64,000 nucleotides of DNA from Orychophragmus violaceus (Eukaryota; Streptophyta; Magnoliopsida; Brassicales; Brassicaceae). Made by a program: the position numbers and the translations under genes. The notes under the pieces are model-generated. The model ran no database searches, was not told the origin of the DNA, and saw nothing but the letters and a program-made list of their open reading frames with translations. Location: the NCBI GenBank assembly GCA_030180135.1, contig CM058233.1, positions 29,111,615-29,175,614 on the forward strand, in the 5' to 3' direction. Below are positions 19,441-31,789 of this stretch, piece after piece. Position 1 is the first letter of the stretch. The number at the start of each line of letters is the position of its first letter.

Positions 19441-22400
19441 ACTCACATCAACACTTTCTTGCTGAGATCCGTCCTTGAGAAGGACAAGTTAAATGGATCT
19501 AATTTCTTGGAATGGTATCGGAACCTGAGAATAGTTCTCAGGCAGGAGAACAAGGAATATGTCCTTGAAAGAGTTCTCCCCGAGAGGCCACGTTCCAATG
19601 CCACGCAGGCAGATAAGAATGCTTATGATAAGCATTCAACAGATGTCAAAGACGTTAATTGTCTAATGCTGGTGACTATGAACTCTGAGCTGCAGAAGCA
19701 ATATGAGAACGTTATGTCACCCATTGAGATGATTAACAGCCTGAAAGCTTTGTTTCAGGAGAAAGCTCGCACAGAGAGATACCAGACGGTTAAATCTCTC
19801 ATGGATTGCAAGCTGGCTAAGGACAGCCCAGTGAGTCCTCATGTCCTTAAAATGATGGGTTACATTGATAACCTGGGGAAACTGGACTGTGCCATTAGCC
19901 AGGAGCTAGCCACTGACATGATTCTGCAGTCTTTGCCGTCGTGTTTTGATCAGTTCATCATGAACTACAACATGCAGTCTTTGCCGTCGTGTTTTGACTA
20001 AGACATTGACTGAGTTGCACGACATGCTGAAGACAGCAGAGCCGAATCTCAAGAAGGCAACTCCCAGTGTACTGATGGTACAAGGGGGTAAAAGGTTTAA
20101 GAAACCTAAGAAGGATAAGGGAAAAGCCCAAGTTGTCCAGACTGAGAGTCAGGACAAGCCCAAGCCAAATCCCAAATCCGGGCCTTCTCCTGAGGACAAA
20201 TGCAACTACTGCAAGCAGTTAGGGCATTGGAAGAGAGACTGCAAGAAGTTCATGGAAGATTACAAGAAGCTGAAGAAGACGTATGATGCGTCTGACTCAG
20301 GTATTTATGTTATCGAACTTAATGTTATGTCTTCTAGTTCTACTTCGTGGGTATTGGATACCGGCTGCGGTGCTCATATTTGTACTAATATGCAGGCACT
20401 AAGAAATAGTAGAACGCTGAAGAAAGGACAAGTGGAGCTACGGGTCGGGAATGGAGCTAAGGTTGTTGCACTGGCCATAAGCACTTACGATTTGTCTTTA
20501 CCTTCGGGCTTGGTTTTAGCTTTGAATAATTGCTACTTTGTACCTGCGATTAGCAGAAACATAATTTCAGTTTCCGTTTTGGATTTGGAAGGTTTTGATT
20601 TTGCTGTTAAGAATAAAGTTTGTTCTTTTAATCGTGATGGTACGTTTTATGGTAGCGCCCCATTAGATAATGGGTTATATGTCTTAAACCAAGAAATGCA
20701 TGTCTTTAACATAAATACAAAGCGGTTTAAGTCAAATGACGAAAACCCGACTTTCTTATGGCATTGTCGTTTGGGCCATATCAATGAGAAACGCATTCAG
20801 AAACTCCATCGTAGTGGGCTTCTGGGCTCATTTGATTTTGAATCATGTGAGAAATGCGAATCTTGCTTGATGGGCAAAATGGCTAGGGCCCCTTTCAACA
20901 AACCGAATGAAAGGGCCAGTGACTTGTTGGACCTTGTTCATACTGATGTATGTGGGCCGATGAGCATTGTTGCCAGAGGAAATTACAAGTACTTCATTAC
21001 CTTTACTGATGATTTCAGTAGGTATGGCTACGTCTATTTGATGAGACACAAGTCAGAATCCTTTGATAGATTCAAGGAATTCAAGAACGAAGTACAGAAC
21101 CAACTTGGCAAAAGTATCAAAGTTCTGCGGTCGGATCGCGGAGGAGAATACTTAAGCCAAGAGTTCAGTGACTATCTGAGCGAGTGTGGAATTGTTTCAC
21201 AACTCACTCCTCCTGGAATACCTCAATAGAATGGAGTGTCAGAGAGGAGGAATCGAACCTTATTGGATATGGTTCGGTCTATGACGAGTCATTCAAATCT
21301 TCCATTATCCTTTTGGGGATACGCTCTAGAAACGTCTGCGTTTACACTAAATAGGGTGCCATCTAAATCAGTAGAAAAGACACCACATGAATTGTGGACT
21401 GGGAACATTCCTAGTCTGTCTTTCCTGAAGATTTGGGGTTGTGAGGCTTATGTCAAACGTTTAATCTCTAACAAGCTCGCACCCAAATCAGATAAATGCT
21501 ACTTCGTTGGTTATCCTAGGGAAACCAAGGCATACTACTTTTACAACCAATCTGAGAACAAAGTATTTGTTGCTCGGGACTGTTCCTTTCTTGAGAGGGA
21601 GTTTCTTTCTAAGAAAAACAGTGGGAGTAAAGTACATCTCGAAGAAATTCAAGATGCACAGGAGACTGCTCAACCTGCTGAGGAAGAGCAGCAGTTGGAC
21701 CCCCAAAGTTCTGTGGAGCCTACGTCCGTGGAGCCTGAAGTTCGCAGATCCGGAAGGATCCGTCACGAACCCGAGAGATACTATGGATTTCTCGTGACCA
21801 ATTGCAATGATCTGATGATCATTGAAAGTGACAAACCAGCGACCTTCGCGGAAGCAATGATGAGCCCGGACTCCGAAAAGTGGCTTGGAGCCTCTAAATC
21901 CGAAATAGGATCCATGTCAGAAAACCAAGTATGGTCCTTGGTCGATTTACCTAATGGTGCAAAAGCCATTGAATGTAAATGGATCTTCAAGAAGAAGATT
22001 GACGTGGATGGTAATGCACAAATTTACAAAGCTAGGTTGGTGGCTAAAGGTTTCAAGCAAATTCATGGTATTGACTATGATGAAACCTATTCCCCAGTCG
22101 CTATGCTTAAATCCATTCGGATTCTTCTAGCAACTGCCGCTTATTATGATTATGAGATTTGGCAGATGGATGTCAAAACCGCCTTCTTGAATGGAATTCT
22201 GGAAGAGGATGTGTATATGACACAGCCTGAGGGTTTTGTAGATCCTAAGAATGCTGGGAAGGTATGCAAGCTTCATAAATCCATTTATGGATTGAAGCAA
22301 GCATCACGGAGTTGGAATCTTCGTTTTGATGAAGCAGTAAAACAATTTGGTTTCGTCAAGAACGAGGAAGAACCATGTGTATACAAGAAGACTAGTGGGA

Positions 22401-23359
22401 GCGGAATTGCGTTTCTTGTACTGTATGTCGATGACATACTTCTTCTCGGTAATGACGTTCCGTTGCTTCAGTCTGTTAAGACTTGGCTCGGAAGTTGTTT
22501 TTCCATGAAAGACATGGGAGAAGCCGCCTACATCCTTGGAATCAGGATCTACAGAGATAGAGCGAATAGGCTGATTGGGTTGTGCCAGGACACTTATATT
22601 GATAAGGTGTTGCACAGATTCAAGATGCATGATTCCAAGAAGGGCTTCATACCGATGTCTCATGGCATTAGTTTCAACAAGAAGCAGTGTCCGTCGACAC
22701 ATGCTGAGCGAGAGCGCATGGATAGGATTCCTTATGCTTCTGCAATAGGATCTATCATGTATGCCATGCTCTGCACTCGTCCAGATGTAGCTTACACGTT
22801 CAGCATGACGAGTAGATACCAATCTGATCCAGGTGAAGTTCACTAGACATCAGTCAAGAATATTCTCAAGTATTTGAGACACACCAAGGATAAATTCTTG
22901 GTATATGGAGGAAGTGAAGAACTTGTGGTGAATGGATTCACAGATGCGAGTTTTCAGACGGACAGAGACGATTTCCGATCACAGTCTGGATATGTCTTCT
23001 GTCTAAATGGCGGTGCAGTGAGCTGGAAGAGCTCTAAGCAGAATACCGTAGCTGATTCCACGACGGAAGCTGAATATGTTGCTGCTTCAGAAGCGTCAAA
23101 GGAAGCTGTTTGGATCAAGAAGTTCATGACTGAACTTGGTGTTGTTCCTAGTATCTTGGTGCCAATGGCTTTATTTTGTGATAACAATGGAGCCATTGCT
23201 CAGGCGAAAGAACCAAGGTCACACCAGAAATCCAAACACGTAGAGAGGAGATATCACCTGATTCGTGATATCGTCAATAGGGGTGATGTGAAGATCAACC
23301 GAGTTCCGACGGACGAGAATGTCGCTGATCCTCTGACTAAGCCACTCCCAAGGCCTTAG
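19441..23359 (+). pseudogene. Copia-2 gag-pol polyprotein, broken
   Basis: Copia polyprotein readable from near 19441 to TAG 23357-23359. The expected start codon seems lost (TTGTCTCAACTC where relatives have an ATG). The gag part (motif NGSNFLEWYRNLRIVLRQEN) stays open to 19999. There a 23 bp copy of GCAGTCTTTGCCGTCGTGTT... (also at 19925) has been inserted and shifts the frame. The rest shares one frame with two amber stops, TAG 21227 (CAA-TAG-AAT-GGA, where relatives have QNG) and TAG 22844 (where relatives have W). Domains: CCHC knuckle CNYCKQLGHWKRDC; protease motif LDTGCGAHIC; integrase with VHTDVCGPM, LRSDRGGEY and GVSERRNRT; reverse transcriptase with LYVDDILLLGND; RNase H GFTDASF and ADSTTEAEYVA; C-terminus DPLTKPLPRP. 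All domains of a normal element are present but it cannot be autonomous. Confidence 0.92.
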
Positions 23360-24236
23360 CATGAGAGTCATACGACTGCTATAGGCATTAGAGATCTTAA
23401 GATGTAATCTTGATTCTAGTGGGAGTTTTAGTTTTTATTTTAGTTATAATAAGATGCTCTTGTGAACATTCTTTTGGAAATGTTTAATGAAATTTGATTT
23501 CAGCATTATTTATTGTGATCTAAATAATGGTCTCAAAATAAGTTTATGTCATATTATAGGTCGTCAAGTTGAGGACTTGATCATGAAACCCTATAAGTTA
23601 TACATGACATGAATTATGTTTGTCCCTAGTCGAGGTTGTCAAAGTGGGACACTGACAACTGCGAGAGACTAGCTTGTGAGGTGACTGTTGACTAAGTTTC
23701 ATGGAGTCAATGATATGAGTATCACAGTCAGTCACATAGATATATGTTGGTGAACATATGATCGGACATGACCCGCTAGTGAGAAGTCTACAAGATAGTT
23801 ATATCTGTGTCATAAGAGATTCTCATTACGACTATAGAGTATAGTCCTTAGACCTGATTTCATCATGTTTTCTTACATATGAATTGGTACACTTTGACCT
23901 TGTCAAACGTCGACCCGTAGCTGGCGGCTATAACGGCACTGCTCAGGTATATCATGTAGTATGTGTTGAAACAGGGATGGAACAAGAAGGGATTTGTCCC
24001 TCCTGAATAACGGGAGATAAATATCTCAGGGCCCATCGAAGATTTGATACTGAGAAAATGTGTGGCCGCACTCAAACGAACTGTAGTTCAGTTGTTTGGA
24101 TTGTTCAGTATAAGATCAGGAGTTCGATAAACACGATATTGGCTTAATAAGGATGACACTAATCTTGCCTTATGCCAAATCGAGATATAGTGACAAAATG
24201 ATTACAAGATTGATGATTCCAGTACAAGTGGGAGAT
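23360..24236 (+). other. Copia-2 3' untranslated region and polypurine tract
   Basis: About 880 bp without coding potential between the RNase H stop and the 3' LTR; ends in the purine tract AGTGGGAGAT next to the LTR. A long 3' non-coding region is common in this Copia lineage. Confidence 0.75.
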
Positions 24237-24879
24237 TGTTGGGATTGTGTCCTGAAATCACACTTGTATTCACTCCGGATGATAGTTGTGTGTCGAGATC
24301 AGACATTCGTATAATACTGGGCGGTTGCAATGTTTTGCTAGAAGCCTCTTGCAATCTGTAAGTCGTAGACTTACTGCTAGTATTATATGATCCTATAGGG
24401 TCACACACCTAAGCAAACTGGAAGCTAAAATAATGGGAATGATCATTATAGTAATGATCATGTTAATGTGTATTGGATACACATTAATATCGAGTATATG
24501 GTGTTGTGTCGATCGACACAGTATGTGTGTCGGTCGACACAGGTCGGGTTTTCGAAACAGACTTTTTGATTTATGACTTAATCAAGTCGGCCCGTTTGAG
24601 TGGTTCTAGGTCTGAATAAATAGAAAGTATTTTCGACCTAGAACTAAGGCCGTCGTCTTTTTCTTGACAGAAGAAGTAGAAACACCAGAACTCAGAGATC
24701 CCAAAAGATCCGGCACTAGCATCCCGGTTTCCAGGTTTGTGTGCGTGTGTATCTGGTAGAGGCGAAGCATCTAAGTCGCTTACTGATCTCGTTCACCAAT
24801 CATTCCGCTGCCAGTTCAAGGTAAGAACGAGGTTGGTATTTTTCAATCTAACGAACCCTAGATCCTAGGCGATCCAACA
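24237..24879 (+). repeat. Copia-2 3' LTR (643 bp)
   Basis: Copy of 17486-18129 with about ten substitutions and a 1 bp deletion (CCCAAAAGATCC). Palindrome pair at 24506-24519 and 24527-24540. Followed by target duplication CCATC. Confidence 0.95.
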
Positions 24880-25396
24880 CCATCGCCAACAACCAAACCC
24901 ATTTTAGCCCATAACTCTGTGTGATCAAGATTAACACCAACATAAGCACCATATGGATCACAGTTAAGACCGGTTATCTTAGCAAATTCGTAGAATGAAA
25001 ACCTCAGAGGTTCATCGCTAATCAAACACCACATTTCCATCTGCTTCTTAGTCTCCAACTGCCGTGTAAGAAAGTAGAAAAGCATCCTTCCACAGAAAAT
25101 GAATTTGTTTTCAGCTAGCTTAGCAATACACCCAATTTTAGACTCCCTCATATCCTTCCACGCATCTTCACCAAGAAGTTCTCTCGCTACTCGCAACTGC
25201 TCTAAGTACTACCGTGATTCAGAATTTGCGGGAGAGTCGGATAATTGCCGTCTTGAAACAAACATTGCGGATATTTTTTCTTCTTTGCATCCTCCATGGC
25301 TACACAAAAAATCCGTAAACACATCAAACAACATGGAGGGTTTAACTCTGTAACAAACATAAAATCAGTAATCTGATAAAAAAATCCATAATCCAT
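24880..25396 (-). pseudogene. DUF1985 / Ulp1-like gene, 5' part
   Basis: Upstream half of the gene at 13832-17455, cut off by Copia-2. The minus strand reads MEDAKKKKYPQCLFQDGNYP, then PQILNHGST, then with a 1-nt frame change at about 25205 ELLGEDAWKDMRESKIGC, RFSFYEFAKITGLNCDPYGA and WAKMGLVVGDG. These are characteristic of the plant DUF1985 domain that precedes Ulp1 in element-associated proteases. The frame across the Copia-2 target site is preserved. The frameshift means the gene was either already damaged or has decayed since. Confidence 0.82.
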
Positions 25397-26459
25397 GTAT
25401 TACAACATGGAGAGTACTATAATTTCCCAATGATTCAAGACAAATAAACAACTATCGAAATAATCTGTAACAACCCTAAAATCTTTCTGGAATAAAATAG
25501 CTTAAAATTAAGTCTTATAATTAGACAATTAAGCAAACGACAGAGAGCAATAAAAAATGTTCCTTTTGGAGATCAAATAACTTAAAATTAAGAGTTATAA
25601 TCAGACAAGCAAACGACAGAGAGCGTGAAAAATACCACAACCATGTTATCATCTTAACACATAGATAATAAATTCACAAACAGGAAATATTGATTTCAAG
25701 ATTATATTTTACAATCTATCGAGGAGAACAAAATTACATAGAGAACAAGAGACAAATCGGACCAAGAACAAGAGAACAGTTGAGAACAAGAGACGACAAA
25801 TTGAACAAGAGAACACAATCAAATAAACAAGAGATAAAAAGCTACAATCAAATCAACAAGGGTACTAAAATTACCATAATCCTAAATTTAAAGAACCACT
25901 GAATTAACATCAATGGCAGAACACAGTTAATCCGAAGCTAGAGAAGTCAAATTGAACATGAAGACACAATCGAAGTTGAGAACACTACCTAACAAGAGAA
26001 CAATGATGATCTGAAGTAAAATCATGAGAAATAAGATAAAACGGATACAGAAATTTGCGAAATAGAGTACGATAGCAAAAGTCCGAGAGAAACCTGACGA
26101 TTCGGAGAAGACGGCGACAAAGGAAGGTGACGACGGCGACAGAACAAGGAGTCGACGACGATAGAGCAAGGGGAGTTCGAATAGGCGGAGGCGGCAAGGC
26201 AATGATGGCTATAGATGAAGGAGACGACGGCGAGATAGGGTTTGGAAAGACGGCGCCGAGAAAGGAAAATGGGCTATGAGTAAAAATCTTAACTTACCTA
26301 GATTATATTGGTAAAGAAATTTTTTTTACATTTTCTTTAAAAATATATATTAGTTTAAATATAGTTTGTTTATTTTTAGTTTAAAAAAAATCAAGTTAAA
26401 CAAAAAAGTAACTATATTGTAATGGGTAATTTAGTCATTTCACTAATTCTTAATACTAA
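25397..26459. other. Upstream region of the Ulp1-like gene, no gene seen
   Basis: AT-rich with duplicated short blocks (AAATAACTTAAAATTAAG-like near 25490 and 25575; AACAAGAGA-type repeats 25740-25860). 26080-26270 is pyrimidine-rich on the minus strand with CGGCG motifs and could be the gene's 5' leader. No exon recognised. Confidence 0.45.
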
Positions 26460-27260
26460 CTTAATAAAACTAGTGCAATAGATACTAAGATAGTAATTAA
26501 TCTAAAGATTACCCAGTTGCACGATTTTATGGTGGAAGTAAGAGTTATTACTGGAGAATGAGTTGGAGATAAAGTGTCCATCCCTAGGTTGTTGTTAACA
26601 CCATGAGATACAAGACTACCATTCAAAATGTGCAGGAGACAATTGACATTGTTAGTGGCTTTTGCTATAACAATCAACAAGAGCCAAGGACAATCATTAT
26701 CAAAAGTTGAGTTATTTCTACCAAGACCTGTGTTTTCACACGGACAACTCTACGTGGCAGTATCTAGGGTAACTTCGAAGAAGGGATTGAAAATTTTGAT
26801 TGTCGACAAAGAAAGTAAACCTCAAAAACAAACTATGAATGTTGTTTTTAAAGAGATTTTTAGCAATCTAGGATGACTATCTTTTATATTTATTTTCATC
26901 TTTTGTTTATAATGAACTATTCTACAATAAGTTTAATTTTTTAGGTCTAATAAACGTTAACATAAACAATTATTGTTGAAGTTTTTGATATTTTTTTATT
27001 ATCTATTATCTTTGAATCAATTATATAATGATTGAAAAACAAATAAAACAAAATCAATTGCGTCCAAAACTGATTCACAAACTAAACCAAAAATGAGGTA
27101 TAAAATAAGAACTATAATATAAATAGACAAATAATTATTTAACTACCATATATCAATACTAAAATAGTAATTTAACTTCAATTTAAAAAATGAAACAATT
27201 CTACAATGTGAATGAAAACGAAAAAAATACCTGCACGCTCAGCGCGAATAAAATTCTAGT
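26460..27260 (+). mobile_element. Helitron 3' fragment with Pif1-like helicase C-terminus
   Basis: From about 26505 the plus strand reads KITQLHDFMVEVRVITGE, then after a TGA the PRLLLTP segment, another TGA, then LPFKMCRRQL, AFAITINKSQGQSLSKVE and HGQLYVAVSRVTSKKGLK, ending at TGA 26874-26876. This is the C-terminal part of the Rep/Helicase of plant Helitrons (superfamily 1 helicase motifs V-VI). About 380 bp downstream lies GCACGCTCAGCGCGAATAAA followed by ATTCTAGT at 27253-27260. This resembles the Helitron 3' terminus (short GC hairpin then CTAG, insertion before T), though the hairpin is degenerate. The two stops and missing N-terminal half show a dead remnant. The 5' end was not found. 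Confidence 0.78.
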
Positions 27261-27600
27261 TTTTCCTGAAAATCCAGATTAAAGATGGCTTAGTCGCTTC
27301 TTTTTGGTTCGATAAATGGCGTCCTTGTGGTCCCTTATACGACATCACATGAGACAAAGGATTCAGGCTCAGGGTTGTTAAATTGGGCCTAAAGCCCGCG
27401 GGCTTGCTAAAGCCCATTTAATTCTGTTAAGTCTGTGGCCCATTTAACACCACTTATTTAAACGGGCTTTAACGAGCGGATCCGTTTATGTACGGTTTTC
27501 GTTCAATTTAAACGGTCCTAGCCCGTTTTTTTTTTTTTCGTTCCGAAACGACGTAGTTTCTTATTTTCTTCCCAAAGAACACTTGAACACCATCGCGATT
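27261..27600. other. Spacer with GGGCTTTA/TAAAGCCC inverted motifs
   Basis: No gene. 27376-27530 has repeated AAAGCCC, GGGCTTT and GCCCATTTAA motifs in both orientations and a 13-14 T run; could be the end of a non-autonomous DNA element, but I could not find its partner terminus or a TSD. Confidence 0.35.
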
Positions 27601-27639
27601 CCTCCTCCTCCATAAGCCATTTGACGAACACTTGAATAC

Positions 27640-28151
27640 CATGCTGCTATGTAAGAAACTCAAGCCTGTTAATCTCGTTAGTTTTCTGGGTTCTTCAATT
27701 CGATTGGGTTTCTGGGTTCTGCTGCATCTGCATCTGGATTTCTGTAGTTTTCTGGGTTCTTCAATTCGATTGGGTTTATTAGAGATTCATGGAATCTTTG
27801 AATTAATTAAAATGGTATCTTCAGTTATGACTCTGGTTTCTGATCTATTTTATACAAATCTCACTCCTCTGTTTTTGTTTTCCTGTCTGATTTACGCAAA
27901 ATTCTCAGTTCTTTTGGTTTGTTCGATCTGATTGTTCTCTATCCAATTATCGTTGATTTCATCTTACGGTTTTGTTTCATGGGTCTGCTTCTGATTTTTG
28001 TAATTTTCAGAGAAAGTTGGTAGTTTTCGGGGTTCTTAAATGGTTGTTGACTGGTAACTTGCTGGCTGTTTCCGATGGGAACAATAATGTTACGGTGTGG
28101 AAAGAGGCTGTGGATGGAGAGTGGGAGCAATTGACTGTCGTTGAGCCATAG
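27640..28151 (+). pseudogene. SEC13 fragment (C-terminal end, with leader-like upstream sequence)
   Basis: 28041-28151 encodes LLTGNLLAVSDGNNNVTVWK followed by EAVDGEWEQLTVVEP and TAG. This is the C-terminus of plant SEC13, the seven-bladed WD40 subunit of the COPII outer coat and of the Nup107-160 nuclear pore complex. Only about 36 codons, the last propeller strand region, are present. Upstream, 27640-28010 looks like a plant 5' leader/intron (a TTTTCTGGGTTCTTCAATTC block occurs twice, and TGTAATTTTCAG resembles an acceptor), so most of the coding sequence may have been lost by internal deletion. Not functional. How it arrived (retroposition or capture) cannot be told. Confidence 0.8.
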
Positions 28152-29031
28152 ATTTGTTGTTGTTTGTTTGACTGTATTTTGTGGTTGATTATCCATCTTG
28201 TGTTCGAATCTGTGTCAACCTCCGGAGTCATACATGATCGAGTTCGTCGATGAAGTTATGGTCTTTTTGATAAGGGGTAACTCGTCATTAAATAGATTTG
28301 TCCCGATGGTTCCTTCTGTTTGTCGCCCTTCCCAACTTAAGGGCGACGCTCATATCATTCATTTCGATCGATATGATGCGTCGTTAATTTCAGTAACATG
28401 TTGTGGTCCGCTATTCCGAGATCGGTTACTTTCCGCGTAAGTTACTTCCTTCTTTCTATATTTTCGTTTTGGATCTTTGATTATAGGAACCCTGCTATAT
28501 ATATATATATATATATTTTTTTTTTTTCTTTTATTTAGAGAAACCAATTGTAAATCGGAGTGGACCCGTCCTGGAAGACGTGGAACAGATTTCTCTTTAA
28601 GAAAGCTATTCAGCGGAGCTAGGTTGGTCGCGAGATGGCTGTTTTGGAATCGTTGTCATGCCGGTTCAGAATTCTTTTTACCCCATGAAGATCCTATGCC
28701 GGTGTTGATTTCATCACGGTTCCCATCTGTGCAGCTGACTATCAGGGAAAAGTCTTGCAAGGATGACAGACGAAATTGTCTTTCAGGAAAGGCAAGTTGG
28801 CGGCGAGTTGATTGTTTGAGATCGATTCCTATGAGTTCCTTAATTTTAAGGAGAACGTTGGTTTCGGTGTTGATCTCATAACAATTTCTATCTCATCGAC
28901 GCATGACTGGGAAAAGACTACAAATCGTCTGTCGAGAAAGAGGTTCGGTTTCTGGCGGAAAGAAACCGATATCACAAGTCAAACTTCGGTTTGGTCGAAC
29001 TTGTTTGAAGAAATTATTTTATGTTTAGAAT
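28152..29031. other. Unassigned region after the SEC13 fragment
   Basis: Two open stretches on the plus strand (28198-28440 and 28812-29036) with no recognised domain; a (TA)n and poly-T tract at 28496-28528. Possible 3' UTR of the SEC13 copy followed by unrelated DNA. Confidence 0.4.
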
Positions 29032-29724
29032 ATTGATTAGTCCGACTTTTAATATCAATTTTTTTAGGATAAATAAAACGCAGGAAAATAGGTAAGCAAT
29101 TTCTAAACGAAGGATAATAAGTAAGAAAATTTATTTAGTCGACTGGTAATATCAATTTTTGCGGATGAATAAAACATATGACAATAGCTAAGAATATTCT
29201 TAAATAAAATCGAACAACAGTTTGGTCCGAACAACATATGACAATAGCTAAGAATATTTTTAACAAAACCGCTTAACTTACTTACCAATAATTAGAACTA
29301 TAGAAAATAATAGTCTATCAGTAGATATATATTTTAGAATACTAAATATTCTTGTTAATAATTGCTATCTTCATTCTTTGAACATGGACATCTTGAGGAT
29401 CTATAAATATTGATTAGTCCGACTTATAATATCAATTTTTTTAGGATAAATAAAACGCAGGAAAATAGGTAAGTAATTTCTAAACGAAGGATAATATCTA
29501 AGAAATTTATTTAGTCGACTTGTAATATCAATTTTTGCGGATGAATAAAACAGATGACAATAGCTAAGAATATTCTTAACAAAACCGCTTAACTTACTTA
29601 CCAATAATTCGAACTATAGAAAATAATATTCTATCTGTAGATATATATTTTAGAATACTAAATATTCTTGTTAATAATTGCTATCTTCATTCTTTGAACA
29701 TGGACATCTTGAGGATCTATAAAT
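29032..29724. repeat. Direct tandem duplication, 377 and 316 bp copies
   Basis: 29032-29408 and 29409-29724 both run from ATTGATTAGTCCGACTT to CTTGAGGATCTATAAAT. The first copy is longer by an internal stretch near 29200-29260 that itself repeats AACATATGACAATAGCTAAG. No coding potential recognised. Confidence 0.85.
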
Positions 29725-29856
29725 TTCTGGACCAATGAGCTTTTTCACAAATGTACTCGCCTATACACAAATGTCAACATATATAAACCGAGATATGGAG
29801 GCTTCTATAATTTGTTATTTTAAAATATTTGTTATAATAATTCATCGAGTAATTAC

Positions 29857-30775
29857 CGTTATGCAAGCTAAGAAGCCCAAATTGTATGACACACATTACT
29901 GGAAAATCATGGTTGCAATTAGACCAATTGATCGAAAATTCGGTAGCAAAATCACGTGCATACATATCAGTCAGATTGCACGATAAAATATCACCTCTGC
30001 AATCAAGGTCATGATATAGACATTAGAATATAATATCTGCAACACACCATTAAAATGTTGTATACTCTATTAACATATAAAATAAGCACTATGTATTTAA
30101 CCTGCTATCCATCAAATCAAAATGAATATTTTTTCAAGAAAAACCTGATGGAAGGTACCATCGTTGCAGAGCACCAACATTAATAACTCTTCCAAAGACA
30201 TACAACTCAAAAAAATACAAAACTTTATAATTCAGTATGAATTAATAAAAGAATGATATGTCTAAAAATAAACATTGAAAACAAACTTACCAAGACTTGT
30301 ATTAATTTTGTGTTCGCCCATGAAATTTTTAGTGAATGGAACAAAATAGAAGAAAAAATTGTCAACCCCACCGGCAACCCTCGCTAAGGATATTTCCTCA
30401 GTAAACAAAATTTCCCGAGGATGAGGTGTTTCACGAAGATAATTCGTACAAAAACGAACCTTAAACGTTTGAATGGTAAATGTAGTATCCTCAACAATAA
30501 TTCTCGTCCAAGATGGTTGCCATAATTTCTTAGGAATTATTGCATGAATTTTAGAATCCTGCGAGGAAATTTTATAAGAATAAATATACGTTGCACAAAG
30601 CAGTGTCCACTGAGTTCTAAGAGCTGAATATAGATTAGTAATGAAAATTTGAACACTAACCCGTTTCGTCTACCAATATGAGATCGATGGTTGGAACGGA
30701 TGGGGAAATAAACTTGTTCCACTTTCTAAGAATTCAATCTTTGATTCACCATTTATCTAAAACACACTGTAAATC
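29857..30775 (-). pseudogene. RPA70/DUF223-like OB-fold gene fragment (unit A)
   Basis: Three minus-strand exons: LRKWNKFISPS...LILVDETG (ending 30661, donor GTTAGT); 30558-30291, open throughout (DSKIHAIIPKKLW ... EILFTEEISLARVAGG; donor GTAAGT); and 29996-29857 (RGDILSCNLTDMYARDFATE ... FPVMCVIQFGLLSLHNG). The order K-W, VDE-G, SKIHA, then a second OB-fold segment is that of the plant RPA1/DUF223 nucleic-acid-binding family, which is multiplied in Brassicaceae and often found beside Helitrons. The C-terminal zinc-finger part is absent, and no start codon region is visible. Confidence 0.6.
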
Positions 30776-31789
30776 GGAAATATTTGTTAATTCTCTGTTA
30801 TTAAAAACATCTAGACCTTTTGAATCCATCATATCATAGTTGTGATTTGCAAATTATAAATTATATATATATATATATAGATTTTCCATTGATTTAGATC
30901 TAAGTTAGTAAGGTAGAATATTAATATATTATGGAATATTTTCTCATCTCTAAGAAACGATTTTTTTCATTGTTATAAATGAATATATAACAGAATATCT
31001 TATATAAGAAAGTCTGTTGAGAAATTTTAGAAATATGTTTTTAGTAAATATTAATGTATCTAAATGAATATCTAGATCCATAACTATACATATATTCTAG
31101 GCGATTTTAATGGGTGTAGATGTTTTACATATATTTTTATATTTCTAGAAATTGATTAATACATAAATTTATACGTTACATTATTCAATTACATATTATT
31201 ATATCACTATAACAAATGAATACGTGAATGATATCTATACATATATCGTTATACAGTGATCGTTATGTATAATTTTCAAAACAACATTAAGAACATGTAA
31301 TATTGACATTTGATTTCTTCAATGGCCCCTATTATGAATAAATTTGCATTACGATAATTTGTTGTATAGATTTGTTTGAGAAAATTTAAAACCAAATAAA
31401 ATAGTAAAAACACTTAATGATAAAAATCAAATCAAATACTCGTTACAGCCAATCAAAATATAAATCAACGAAATAACCATCACAACTTATTCTCTTCTCC
31501 AATAATGATCTTAATCATGGTTCTAAGTTCTTTAGAGATGCCACTTGTACCTGCAATTGATCGGAAAAACAATTAGTCAGAAATTTATACCCTGATTATT
31601 AATATTATGTAAGGTTGTTACAATTTAAAACTTACATGTAATAGTCTCAGTTCTTAATATCCGAAATATCATTGTCAATAAGCAGTTCAGTTATTGCGTC
31701 AACAGAGGTGACAAACTTTTTACCTATTTTTAAAGTATATAATTAAATATAATTAGTGGTGAGTTGCAAGTAGTTAATACATAGAGTAC

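Larger units (their letters stand above)
17486..24879 (+). mobile_element. Copia-2: Ty1/Copia LTR retrotransposon in the Ulp1-like gene
   Basis: LTRs 17486-18129 and 24237-24879 begin TGTTGGGATT and end GATCCAACA. The target duplication is CCATC (17481-17485 and 24880-24884). The primer binding site TGGTATCAGAGC is at 18131-18142 and the purine tract AGTGGGAGAT precedes the 3' LTR. Removing the element restores an in-frame DUF1985 reading (VVGDG then PHW) on the opposite strand, which independently proves the boundaries. By eye the LTRs differ at about ten bases and one indel over 644 bp, so it is older than Copia-1. Confidence 0.96.

Noticed and set aside
22304..22843. 179-codon antisense frame in Copia-2
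   Set aside because: Opposite to the conserved RT domain, with no independent support such as a promoter or homology.
27376..27530. Possible hAT or SINE end (CAGGGTTGTTAAATTGGGCC)
   Set aside because: No partner terminus, TSD or pol III box could be found.
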